8,693 nt of DNA from NCBI GenBank assembly GCA_004296785.1, contig SCVU01000605.1:1-8693 (forward strand). Direction: 5' to 3'. The notes below the pieces were generated by a model. That model made no database searches and was not told the DNA's origin. It worked only from the letters and a program-made list of their open reading frames with translations. The position numbers were made by a program, and so were the translations under genes. This document shows, in pieces, positions 1 through 6,683 of this stretch; within the stretch, counting starts at the first letter, position 1; every line of letters starts with the position of its first letter. The DNA comes from Planctomycetota bacterium. Its GTDB lineage: Bacteria; Planctomycetota; UBA1135; GCA-002686595.

Positions 1-1198
1 CCGGATCGAGGCGCACGTAGCCGCCGCGGTCGTTGAAGCGCTCGCGCGTCGTGCCGAGTGCGGTTTCGACCGCGTTCACAAGCTGCGCGTCGATCTGCGA
101 GGGTTCCCAGACGCGGATGCTGGTCGGTCCTCGGGGCGGCGTCGGTACATAGCTCGCGGCCGCGCGCTTCGCCGCACCGATCAAGTCGCCGCCGGGCTGC
201 AGCGGGCGCTCGCGGAAGCGACCGAAGCGCTCGGCCCACTCGATGTGCGCGAGCGGGCACTGATCGCTGCCCGTACGTCCGCCGATGAGATCAGAAACCA
301 GGAACGGGATGTCGTCGACGACGACGAGTGGGTATCGAGCGTCTGGGTAGGCTTCGGGATCTGCGGGCCAGATCACGCTGCCGCCGATGCAGCGCGGGTA
401 GCCGCGCAACATCGGGACGCGGTTCTCGAACTCTGCGTCCGGCAATCGCACTGGGTCAGGTTCGAAGAGCAGGCGCACGAGGAAGTACGCGATCTGCGCG
501 TCGGCGGTGTCGATGCGCGCGGGGTCGCGCCGTCCTCCGATCGGCCCTGTCGCTTCGCTCACGAACTGCCGAAGCTCAGCGAGCGCAGCGTCGCGACCGA
601 GCGGCCACAGCGTGTTGACCGCCTGCGCGACCGCGATCGGGTCGTACTCTTCGCCGAACCAGAGTCCCGAGCGGACGCTCATCGCGCGCTGGACCGGCGT
701 CGCCACCGGCGGACCTGCGAACTGGAGCGGGAGCGTGAACAAGCTCGGCGCAGCGTTCTGGTCGGCGTGCGCCGGAGTCATGAACGTCGACCAGAACGTG
801 GCCGTCGTACCTGGGATCGTCGCGAGCTTCGCGGTTCCGCCCACGCCCAATGCGTGCCACCGACCCGGTGCGTCGAACGACAAGTGGCACCACATCGTCT
901 GATCGAAGCGCGGCGTCGCCGTCGGCCCCGGCCGCACGTCGGGGAAGCCGTGCACTTGGAGCTTGACGCCCGACGCCGCCTGGAACGGCACCCAGCTCCC
1001 GGACGGATCGAACTGCTCCGACGTCCCTTCCAGACGGAAGTACGTGCCGGCGCAGCTGTCGTACGCGCTCGGTTCGCGGTGAACGCGTTCGACCTTCGCG
1101 ACTGCGTACCGGACGTCGCCAGCCTTCGGGGCGGGCTCAGCGGGGGGCTGGGAGGGGGAGAAAGAAAGGACCTGGAGGAGGAGTGCGCTGGCGAGCAT
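1..1198 (-). CDS. Unrecognised large, probably exported protein, N-terminal part (cut by left window edge)
   Basis: A minus-strand frame starts at ATG 1198 and stays open for 399 codons to the window edge, so the C-terminus is missing. I do not recognise the family. The protein begins MLASALLLQVLSF, a short hydrophobic segment without leading positive charges, then a Pro/Ala-rich linker (about residues 14-27). This looks like a weak signal peptide. A region rich in Trp, Phe and Gly follows (about 45-125, e.g. GTYFRLEGTSEQFDPSGSW), resembling a beta-sheet domain. A helical part comes next (about 180-245), then a mixed part with a VVVDDIPFLV strand near residue 300. Balanced composition shows this is the coding strand; the opposite frame is Arg-rich. 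No Shine-Dalgarno precedes the ATG. Codons such as cga, gta, aca and tat appear more often than in the conserved neighbours. It is divergent from the sigma-factor gene. The existence of the gene is likely; its role is unknown. Confidence 0.8.
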   Translation of the reverse strand, partial: MLASALLLQVLSFSPSQPPAEPAPKAGDVRYAVAKVERVHREPSAYDSCAGTYFRLEGTSEQFDPSGSWVPFQAASGVKLQVHGFPDVRPGPTATPRFDQTMWCHLSFDAPGRWHALGVGGTAKLATIPGTTATFWSTFMTPAHADQNAAPSLFTLPLQFAGPPVATPVQRAMSVRSGLWFGEEYDPIAVAQAVNTLWPLGRDAALAELRQFVSEATGPIGGRRDPARIDTADAQIAYFLVRLLFEPDPVRLPDAEFENRVPMLRGYPRCIGGSVIWPADPEAYPDARYPLVVVDDIPFLVSDLIGGRTGSDQCPLAHIEWAERFGRFRERPLQPGGDLIGAAKRAAASYVPTPPRGPTSIRVWEPSQIDAQLVNAVETALGTTRERFNDRGGYVRLDP

Positions 1199-1208
1199 GG
1201 AGTGGGGG

Positions 1209-1241
1209 CGGCACGGTCCAACACCGACCCTACTCGTGCCG
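1209..1241. repeat. Inverted repeat and direct repeat in the divergent intergenic region
   Basis: CGGCACG (1209-1215) and CGTGCCG (1235-1241) form a perfect 7-bp inverted repeat with a 19-bp spacer. GGGGCGGC occurs at 1205-1212 and again at 1244-1251. The repeats lie between the divergent start codons at 1198 and 1260. They could be an operator or part of the sigma-gene promoter. In DNA this GC-rich, chance is a serious alternative. Confidence 0.3.
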
Positions 1242-1259
1242 TAGGGGCGGCCATCCGAA

Positions 1260-2054
1260 ATGCTAGCCTCGACCGCCACCCGCCTGTCGAGTCGGATGAC
1301 TCCCGCCCCTGCCCCCCCTCCGGACCGCTCGCCGAAGCCCCTGCCCGACCCTGGTCCGGTGGAGCGGGGTCGCGGTGCCGTCGCGCCGCGCGCCGAGGGC
1401 GCGTCCGAGGCCCGGGCCGTCGAGAGCAGCGCGGGTGCGGACCACGACGCGGTCCGGCGCGCCCAGCGCGGTGACGCGGCCGCGTTCGAGGAGCTCGTCC
1501 GCCGCCACGAGCGCGGCGCCGTCCGCGTCGCGCTGAACCTCGTCGGCCGCCGCGAGGATGCCGAGGACCTCGTGCAGGAAGCCTTCCTGCGCGTGTTCCG
1601 CAACCTCGAGCGCTTCGACTTCCAGTACGAGTTCTCGACTTGGCTCTATCGGATCGTCACGAATCAGGCGATCGACTGGCTGCGCCGCCGCCGCCCCGCG
1701 CACTCGACCACGGCGCGCGAGGACGATGAGCCCGAGATCGAGCTCCCCGACGTGCGGACACCCGCGCCGTCGCGCGGCCTCGAGCTCGGCGAGGAAGCCG
1801 CGCGCGTCCGCGAGTGCCTGTCGGCGCTCGCGCCGCACTTCCAAGCCGTGCTCGTGCTGCGCGAGATGGAGGGCATGGCCTGCACCGAGATCGCGGACAT
1901 CGTCGGCGCGACCCACGTGACCGTGCGCTGGCGCCTGCACCGCGGCCGCAAGCTGTTCCAGGAGGAATGGGAGCGCCGCGAGCGTTTGAACGAACAAGAA
2001 CTCGGCCTCGGCGGCCCCGACGCGGACGCCGCGCGGCAGGAGCCCGAGGACTAG
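1260..2054 (+). CDS. ECF-type RNA polymerase sigma factor
   Basis: This is an extracytoplasmic-function sigma-70 family protein of 264 residues that should direct core RNA polymerase to its own promoter set. Region 2 spans about residues 64-145: DAVRRAQRGDAAAFEELV, then DAEDLVQEAFLRVFRNL (100-116, region 2.2), then FSTWLYRIVTNQAIDWLRRR (125-144, region 2.3/2.4). A variable acidic linker (146-178) follows. Region 4 (about 183-232) contains LSALAPHFQAVLVLREMEG and a helix-turn-helix ending VRWRLHRGRK. There is no region 1.1 or 3, as expected for ECF factors. About 60 Pro/Ala-rich residues precede region 2, which is unusual. ATG 1296 (residue 13) is an equally good start, and neither site has a clear Shine-Dalgarno. 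The anti-sigma gene follows 55 bp downstream, so this factor is probably held inactive at the membrane and may control its own operon. Confidence 0.93.
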   Translation: MLASTATRLSSRMTPAPAPPPDRSPKPLPDPGPVERGRGAVAPRAEGASEARAVESSAGADHDAVRRAQRGDAAAFEELVRRHERGAVRVALNLVGRREDAEDLVQEAFLRVFRNLERFDFQYEFSTWLYRIVTNQAIDWLRRRRPAHSTTAREDDEPEIELPDVRTPAPSRGLELGEEAARVRECLSALAPHFQAVLVLREMEGMACTEIADIVGATHVTVRWRLHRGRKLFQEEWERRERLNEQELGLGGPDADAARQEPED

Positions 2055-2109
2055 CGGACCGCCGCGCCAACCCCCGCGACTTCTTTCCGTAGACCCGATC
2101 GAATCCACC

Positions 2110-2775
2110 ATGGACGGCCACCCCGACTGCCTGCTGATCCAGAGCCAGCTCCAGCTGCACGCTGGCGGCGACCTCACGCGCGAGGAGGGCGACCTCGTCG
2201 AGCGCCACCTCGAGCGCTGCCCGGCCTGTGCGGCCCTGGCTGCGCGTGCCAGTGCTTCGCGCGAGCGGCTCGCCGCGGCCGCGGTCGGCACGGACGCGCT
2301 CGCCAGCGGCGGCTCGCTGTGGACGCGCATCGCGCCGCAGTTGCAGCAAGAGGGTTGGATCCGCGGACCGAGCGAAGCACCCGTGGTCGAGCGCGTTGCT
2401 CCCGCGCGCGGCCGCGTGCTGCCGATGCGCCGCCTGCTGTTCGCGAGCGGCCTCGCCGCGGCGCTGTTGTGCGGCGGCTGGTGGCTTGCGACGCGCGGCG
2501 GCGACGAAGCGACTCCGCGCCCCGCCGATCCGATCGCGAACAACGACGGCGCGGATGCGCCGCGCGTCGAGTCGACGCCGCTGCAATCCCCGCTGCAACC
2601 CGAGGTCGAGCTCGTCGCCGAGCCGACCCCGACGGGCCTGCGCCGCATGAACGCCGGCGAGCGCCCGTTCTCCGATTTCGCGCAGGACCCCGCCGGACTG
2701 CGCGTGCTGCCCGGAGTCTTCGGCGCCGTGCCCACGTCGGGCGCGACGCCCGCTTCCGCGCGCGAACTGCGCTGA
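2110..2775 (+). CDS. Membrane-anchored zinc-type anti-sigma factor (zf-HC2 / ZAS domain)
   Basis: This 221-residue protein has the layout of a ZAS anti-sigma factor. The N-terminal cytoplasmic domain contains H33-x3-C37-x2-C40 (HLERCPAC), the motif that binds zinc and contacts the cognate sigma factor in this family. One membrane helix lies at about residues 109-128 (LLFASGLAAALLCGGWWLAT), preceded by two arginines, which favours a cytoplasmic N-terminus. The remaining roughly 90 residues are Pro/Glu-rich, look disordered and would face the periplasm. The position directly after an ECF sigma gene supports pairing. Release in known systems is by regulated proteolysis or redox change; which applies here cannot be told. 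No Shine-Dalgarno is visible before ATG 2110. No catalytic domain is present. Confidence 0.85.
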   Translation: MDGHPDCLLIQSQLQLHAGGDLTREEGDLVERHLERCPACAALAARASASRERLAAAAVGTDALASGGSLWTRIAPQLQQEGWIRGPSEAPVVERVAPARGRVLPMRRLLFASGLAAALLCGGWWLATRGGDEATPRPADPIANNDGADAPRVESTPLQSPLQPEVELVAEPTPTGLRRMNAGERPFSDFAQDPAGLRVLPGVFGAVPTSGATPASARELR

Positions 2776-2820
2776 AGCTCTGTCAAGACGAAGGCGCGGC
2801 GAGCGCCGCGCCGCCACTCG

Positions 2821-2826
2821 AAGGAG
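2821..2826 (+). promoter_or_regulatory. Strong Shine-Dalgarno of the PDZ protein gene
   Basis: AAGGAG is followed by a 7-nt spacer and ATG 2834. It is the best-matching ribosome binding site in the window. It fixes the start and suggests the third gene of the cassette is translated more strongly than the sigma and anti-sigma genes, which have no visible site. Confidence 0.8.
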
Positions 2827-2833
2827 ATCTACG

Positions 2834-4039
2834 ATGTCGTCGAAACTGCTGACGCCCTCCCTCGCCCTCACCGCCGCGCTCGTCCTCGGCGCGGCCGTCC
2901 CGACCGCCGCGCGCGCCCAACAGCAGCATGCGCAGCAACCGCGCTTGATCCGCATCGCGCCGCGCGCACAGCAACCGCGCGCTCCGCAGGCGAGCGCGCC
3001 GTTCGAAGCGGCCGACTGGTCGCAGCGGCTGAACGCCGGCGACCTCGCGCAGCGCGAGCGCGCGTACGACGAGCTCGCACAGCTCGCGCGCGGCAGCGAA
3101 GCCGCGCGCGACTGGGTGCGCGAACAGGCCAAGGGCGACGGCGAGCTCGCGTGGACGTGCCGGCTGTTGCAGCGCGAGCTCGATCAGTCGTTCGGCGGTT
3201 GGCGCGTCGGACGCGCGCCGCAGGACGGCTCGTGGCTGCACGGTTTCGACTTCCGGCCGTTCGCGCAGGGCGGCGATCCGTTCGCGACGCGCACCGACCT
3301 CGACGATCTGCGCGCGCGGATGCAGCAGCTGTTCGACGAGATGCAGGGGCGCTTCGGCGCGCCCGCGCAACCTGGGCAGCCGGGCGCGCCGCGGTTGCCG
3401 GGCGTGCAGGGCTCGTCGCGCACGCTGCAGCTCGAGCAAGGGCCCGACGGCTGCAAGGTCACCGTCGAGGAAGACGTCGACGGCAAGCTCGAGAAGCGCA
3501 CGTACGAGGCGCAGAACCTCGAGGAGCTCTTCGAAGCGCATCCGGAGCTGCGCGAGAAGGTCGGCATCACGATCGAGCGGCCGCAGCGCTTCTCGTTCGG
3601 CGGCGACTTCGGCTCGGCGTTCCCCGGTTGGTACCAACTCGACCGCGGCGCGTTCGCACCGGCGACCGGTGCGCTGCGCACCGACATCCTCGGCGTGGTC
3701 GTCGTCGGCATCGCCGCGGAGCGCGCGCACGAGCTCGGGCTCGAAAGCGGTCAGGGGCTGCTCGTGCAGCGCACCGAGCCCGGCACGATCGCCAGCGTGC
3801 TCGGCATCGGCGCGGGCGACGTGCTCGCGGAGATCAACGGGCGGCGCATCCACTCGCGCGACGACATCGGCGCGGCGCTGCGCGCGCACAAGCACGGCGA
3901 AGAGGTCAGCGTGACCTGGTACGACGCGAGCGGTCAGAAGCGCACGCGCACGTGGCGCGAGGGCGACGGCTCGCGCGACGACGCGCCGGGCGCGGCCGGC
4001 GCGGGTCAGGCGCTGCCGCTGCCGAAGCAGGACGTCTGA
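2834..4039 (+). CDS. Exported HEAT-like/PDZ-domain protein in the sigma/anti-sigma cassette
   Basis: This 401-residue protein begins with a clear Sec-type signal peptide (about 1-28): positive start, hydrophobic core ALTAALVLGA, cleavage after ARA. A Gln-rich mature start follows. Residues about 57-118 form a helical, HEAT-like segment (RERAYDELAQLARGSEAARD). A Gly/Pro-rich linker lies at about 177-195. Residues about 197-250 make a small domain with KVTVEEDVDGKLEKRTYEAQ and LEELFEAHPELREK. One PDZ domain occupies about 283-374 and shows the typical LGVVV, GLLVQ and GDVLAEINGRRI elements. There is no trypsin-like or other protease domain, so it is not a DegP/MucD-type enzyme. It likely binds protein C-termini or misfolded proteins in the periplasm. 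The gene follows the anti-sigma gene by 58 bp. A role as sensor or effector of the sigma system is inference. Confidence 0.85.
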   Translation: MSSKLLTPSLALTAALVLGAAVPTAARAQQQHAQQPRLIRIAPRAQQPRAPQASAPFEAADWSQRLNAGDLAQRERAYDELAQLARGSEAARDWVREQAKGDGELAWTCRLLQRELDQSFGGWRVGRAPQDGSWLHGFDFRPFAQGGDPFATRTDLDDLRARMQQLFDEMQGRFGAPAQPGQPGAPRLPGVQGSSRTLQLEQGPDGCKVTVEEDVDGKLEKRTYEAQNLEELFEAHPELREKVGITIERPQRFSFGGDFGSAFPGWYQLDRGAFAPATGALRTDILGVVVVGIAAERAHELGLESGQGLLVQRTEPGTIASVLGIGAGDVLAEINGRRIHSRDDIGAALRAHKHGEEVSVTWYDASGQKRTRTWREGDGSRDDAPGAAGAGQALPLPKQDV

Positions 4040-4056
4040 GCGCGCGCGGCGCTCAG
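4036..4056. terminator. Palindrome spanning the stop codons of two convergent genes; possible bidirectional terminator
   Basis: CTGAGCGC (4036-4043) and GCGCTCAG (4049-4056) are perfect reverse complements around a 5-nt loop. The TGA of the PDZ gene (4037-4039) lies in the left arm and the TGA of the lipoprotein gene (TCA at 4053-4055 on the plus strand) in the right arm. Only 13 bp separate the two genes. No T-tract flanks it, so an intrinsic terminator of the classical type is not proven. RNA from either strand would form the same hairpin. Confidence 0.55.
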
Positions 4057-5057
4057 CCGCGCAGGCCGAGCTCGCACTTGCTGCGCAGCTCGTACGCGCC
4101 GCGCACGTCCGGGTGCTCGTACGGGTGCTCGGACAGCCGCAGGAACTGATCGATGTCGGTGATCGCCTCGGCGTAGCGCGCGAGGTCGTACAGCCGCTTC
4201 GCGCGCAGGCCGTACAGCTCGGCGCGCTTCGGATCGAGCTCGATCGCGCTGCCCAGGCGCTCGACCGCCTGGTCGCGCGCGTCGAGCTTGACCAGCGCGT
4301 CCGACGCGAACACGAGCGTGTCGACCGTCAGGCGCCGCGCATCGTCGAGGCTCTGCTTGAAGCGCGCTTCGTCGGCCAGCGAGATCTGCGGCCGGTCGAG
4401 CTGCTGCGCGTAGAACTCGCGATCGGCCTCGAGCGAGCGCAGCAGTTCGAGGCTGTAGCCGAGCGCATCCTTCCACGCGCCGAGGTACGCGCACACGCGC
4501 TGCGAGCCGTTGAGCGCGCTGCGATCGGCCGGCTTCGTCTTCAGGATCTCGGCGAACTGCGTGCGCGCTTCCTTCCACTGCGTCTGTGCCTGCGCGCGCA
4601 GCTCCTTCGCGCGCACCAGCGGATCCTTGCCCGCCACCGCCTCGCGCTTGCCGGCCTCGAGATCGGCCGCGGCCGCCTGCGACAGCCGGCCGAGCCGATC
4701 GAGTGCGTTGGCGAGCCCGAGGCGCGCCTCGTAGCCCCCCGGCACGAGCAGCGCGCGGAACTCGCGCTCGGCCGCGAACAGGCCGTCGCGGCTCTCGCGG
4801 CGCAACTGGCACCACGCGACGAGCATCCGCATCTTCACGTCCTCGGGCTCGAGCTCGAGCGCCTTGCGCGCCTGTCCCTCGGCGCGATCGAGGTCGTTGT
4901 TCGCGTAGTGCAGCGCCGCCGATTCCTTGTACAGCGAGATCTGCTTGGCCGGGTCGACCACCGGACCCTCGGATTTGCAGGCGGCGAGCGCGACCAGGCA
5001 CGCGCACAGCGCGAGCGACGACAGGCGGGGGACGAGCGTGCGGAAGTGCCGGGACAT
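4053..5057 (-). CDS. TPR-containing lipoprotein
   Basis: This is a 334-residue predicted lipoprotein. The N-terminus has positive residues, a hydrophobic core and the lipobox L24-A25-A26-C27 (LVALAAC), so Cys27 should be lipidated and the protein anchored to a membrane. The rest is helical with tetratricopeptide-type units: about 41-75 (ALHYANNDLDRAEGQARKAL...), weaker units around 109-178, and two near the C-terminus, about 245-278 (ALVKLDARDQAVERLGSAIE) and 280-310 (LYDLARYAEAITDIDQFLRL). TPR proteins serve as scaffolds, and the specific partner cannot be told. The gene lies 81 bp downstream of the NFACT gene on the same strand, so it may be the last gene of that unit or have its own promoter. 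A GAGG 7 nt before ATG 5057 is a modest ribosome site. It converges on the PDZ gene. Confidence 0.85.
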   Translation of the reverse strand: MSRHFRTLVPRLSSLALCACLVALAACKSEGPVVDPAKQISLYKESAALHYANNDLDRAEGQARKALELEPEDVKMRMLVAWCQLRRESRDGLFAAEREFRALLVPGGYEARLGLANALDRLGRLSQAAAADLEAGKREAVAGKDPLVRAKELRAQAQTQWKEARTQFAEILKTKPADRSALNGSQRVCAYLGAWKDALGYSLELLRSLEADREFYAQQLDRPQISLADEARFKQSLDDARRLTVDTLVFASDALVKLDARDQAVERLGSAIELDPKRAELYGLRAKRLYDLARYAEAITDIDQFLRLSEHPYEHPDVRGAYELRSKCELGLRG

Positions 5058-5069
5058 CGTGGGCCTCGA

Positions 5070-5082
5070 GGGGGGAGGGGGG
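5070..5082. repeat. G6-A-G6 tract before the lipoprotein gene
   Basis: Two runs of six G separated by one A on the plus strand read as C6-T-C6 in the lipoprotein transcript, just upstream of its weak Shine-Dalgarno. Such runs can vary in length by slippage. It is noted as a feature of the 81-bp gap between NFACT and the lipoprotein; no promoter in that gap is convincing. Confidence 0.5.
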
Positions 5083-5138
5083 CGCTCGGTTCTATCCGCA
5101 GTTGCGGCGCGGGCGACAGGTCGAGCGCGCGAATCCGC

Positions 5139-6671
5139 TCAATCGGGTTCCTCGCGGCCGCGCGTGTCGAGCAGCCGCCGCAGCCGGTCCTCGTCGACGC
5201 GCAGGTGCAGCGTCTTGCCGCCCGACAGGTGCACGAGGCCGGGCTTCGCGCCGCGCGGCTTGTGCACTTCCTTGCCGCGCGCGACGTGCACGGCGGCCTT
5301 GCGCGCGCCGCGCAGCGGCGAGAAGTGGACGGCGAGGTGCGCGGCGTCGAGCACGTCCTCGGGCGGCGGCTCCGCGCCCTTCTCGACGCGCAGCACGATG
5401 TGGCTGCCCGGCGAGTCGGCGGTGTGCAGCCAGACGTCGTTGCCGCGCGCGTGCTTGAGCGAGAGCTCGTCGTTGTCCTCGGCCGAGCGGCCGACCCAGA
5501 TCTCGGCGCCGCTGGCGGCGCGGTGCACCTTGTACGGCAGCCGCGGCGCGGGCGGCGCGGCCTTGCGCGGCGCGACCTGCGGCGCCTCGAGCACGCCAGC
5601 CGCGAGCGCTTCGCGCTCGAGCGCGTCGGGCTCCTCCGCGTCGACGCGCGCGAGCAGCGCATCGAGCGCGGCCAGCGTGCGCGCGCCGCGCGATTCGTCG
5701 GCGCCGAGCTCCTCGGCGCTGCGCAGCAGCTTGTGGTAGCGCTGGAAGATCCGCTCGGCGTTCTCGTGCGGCGAGAGCTTCGGATCGAGCGCGATTGCGC
5801 GCGCGGCGCCGCCGTCGCCGGCGAACCAGTCGGGCAGCTCGACGCGCGCGGCGCCGCGCGGCACGCGCGCGAGGTTGGCCTTGAGGATCTCGCCGTCCTC
5901 GCGCACGCGCTCGGCGCCCGCGCACGCGGCACGGCGCACTTCGAGGCCCTTCAGGAACTGCAGCGTCTTCGCGCGCTTCTTCGCCAGGCGCTCGCGCAGC
6001 GCATCGCGCAGGCTCGCGGCGCGCGCGGCCGTCTGCGCGGAGCCGAGCACGAGCTCGACGCGCTGCGACAGCGGCGTCGGTGAAGCGGTCGACGCCGCGC
6101 TCGCCGTCGTCGCGGGCGCGGCGAGCGAATCGAGCAGCGCCTCGCCCTCGGCGCTCGGTTCGCGCGGCGCCGGCGGCGGCTGATACTTCACGCCGACCTG
6201 CACGCGCACCGCCTTGTGCCCGCGCGGCGGATCGAGCGCGGCGAGGATCTGGTCGTTCTCGTCGAGCAGCGCGAGCGTCGCGCGCCGGCCGAGCAGCTCG
6301 AGCACGAGCGTGCGCGCGCGGCCCGCGCGCGTGCGGCGGAACTCGACGAGCGCGATGCGATCGCCGCGCAGTTGCGACACGCGCGCGCACTCGGCGCCGA
6401 CGAGCTCCTGCTCGCAGGCGCGGAAGAACGGCCCGAGCGGGCCGTCGTGCGGGCTGACGCGCGCGTGCTGCACGTGCAGCCGCGCGGCGTCCTCGTCGGC
6501 CGACAGGCGCACCAGCAGCACGCGCTCGCCGGCCGCCGCGGGCTCGAACACGAGCACGAGGTCGCGCGGCGGCAGTCCGTCGACCGCGCGCAGCGCGCGA
6601 CCCGCGCACAGCGGCGCGAGCTCCGCGACCAGTTCGCCGACGTGGCGCGCGCTGAGGGCGGGGCTGCTCAG
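5139..6671 (-). CDS. rqcH: NFACT family protein, RqcH/Rqc2-like ribosome quality control factor
   Basis: RqcH binds 50S subunits carrying stalled peptidyl-tRNA and adds alanine tails in the best-studied bacteria. With the CTG start at 6671 the protein has 510 residues, close to the family length (about 550-570). The NFACT-N domain (about 1-165) contains the Asp-Arg pair D104-R105 (GDRIALVEF), matching the DR motif needed for tRNA binding in Bacillus, and ELLGRRATLALLDEND. A helical, Ala-rich central part with a likely coiled coil runs about 205-345 (LRDALRERLAKKRAKTLQFL). The C-terminal NFACT-R domain (about 405-495) has the hallmark GNDVWLHTADSPGSHIVL. The upstream ATG 6749 would add 26 Ser/Arg-rich residues overlapping ndk by 68 bp; they look like a shadow of ndk. 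AGGAG lies 7 nt before the CTG. Family assignment is firm, the exact start and Ala-tailing activity are inferred. Confidence 0.9.
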   Translation of the reverse strand: MSSPALSARHVGELVAELAPLCAGRALRAVDGLPPRDLVLVFEPAAAGERVLLVRLSADEDAARLHVQHARVSPHDGPLGPFFRACEQELVGAECARVSQLRGDRIALVEFRRTRAGRARTLVLELLGRRATLALLDENDQILAALDPPRGHKAVRVQVGVKYQPPPAPREPSAEGEALLDSLAAPATTASAASTASPTPLSQRVELVLGSAQTAARAASLRDALRERLAKKRAKTLQFLKGLEVRRAACAGAERVREDGEILKANLARVPRGAARVELPDWFAGDGGAARAIALDPKLSPHENAERIFQRYHKLLRSAEELGADESRGARTLAALDALLARVDAEEPDALEREALAAGVLEAPQVAPRKAAPPAPRLPYKVHRAASGAEIWVGRSAEDNDELSLKHARGNDVWLHTADSPGSHIVLRVEKGAEPPPEDVLDAAHLAVHFSPLRGARKAAVHVARGKEVHKPRGAKPGLVHLSGGKTLHLRVDEDRLRRLLDTRGREEPD

Positions 6672-6678
6672 AACGCCG

Positions 6679-6683
6679 CTCCT
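6679..6683 (-). promoter_or_regulatory. Shine-Dalgarno of the NFACT gene overlapping the ndk stop codon
   Basis: On the minus strand the ndk stop and this site read TAGGAG, followed by a 7-nt spacer and CTG at 6671-6669. Spacing is ideal. It points to a non-standard CTG start, with translation coupled to termination of ndk. Confidence 0.6.

Noticed and set aside
245..1474. 409-residue plus-strand open frame
   Set aside because: Arg-rich composition, no recognisable domain, overlaps the sigma gene and mirrors the better-composed minus-strand gene at 1-1198.
1263..3132. Long minus-strand open frames (507 and 491 residues) opposite the sigma, anti-sigma and PDZ genes
   Set aside because: Low-complexity Arg/Ala/Ser composition; the plus strand encodes recognisable domains with correct motifs, so these are high-GC shadows.
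2783..3895. 370-residue minus-strand frame opposite the PDZ gene
   Set aside because: Shadow of a gene with a clear signal peptide, SD and PDZ domain.
2834..4039. Annotation as a DegP/HtrA-type serine protease
   Set aside because: A PDZ domain is present, but there is no trypsin-like domain or GNSGG-type active-site motif anywhere in the 401 residues.
4113..6083. 656-residue plus-strand open frame
   Set aside because: Runs antisense through two real genes (TPR lipoprotein and NFACT), with repetitive Arg/Leu/Ala composition and no domain.
5092..6609. 505-residue minus-strand frame in the same region as NFACT
   Set aside because: Frame-shifted shadow with extreme Arg/Ala content; the overlapping frame carries the NFACT hallmarks.
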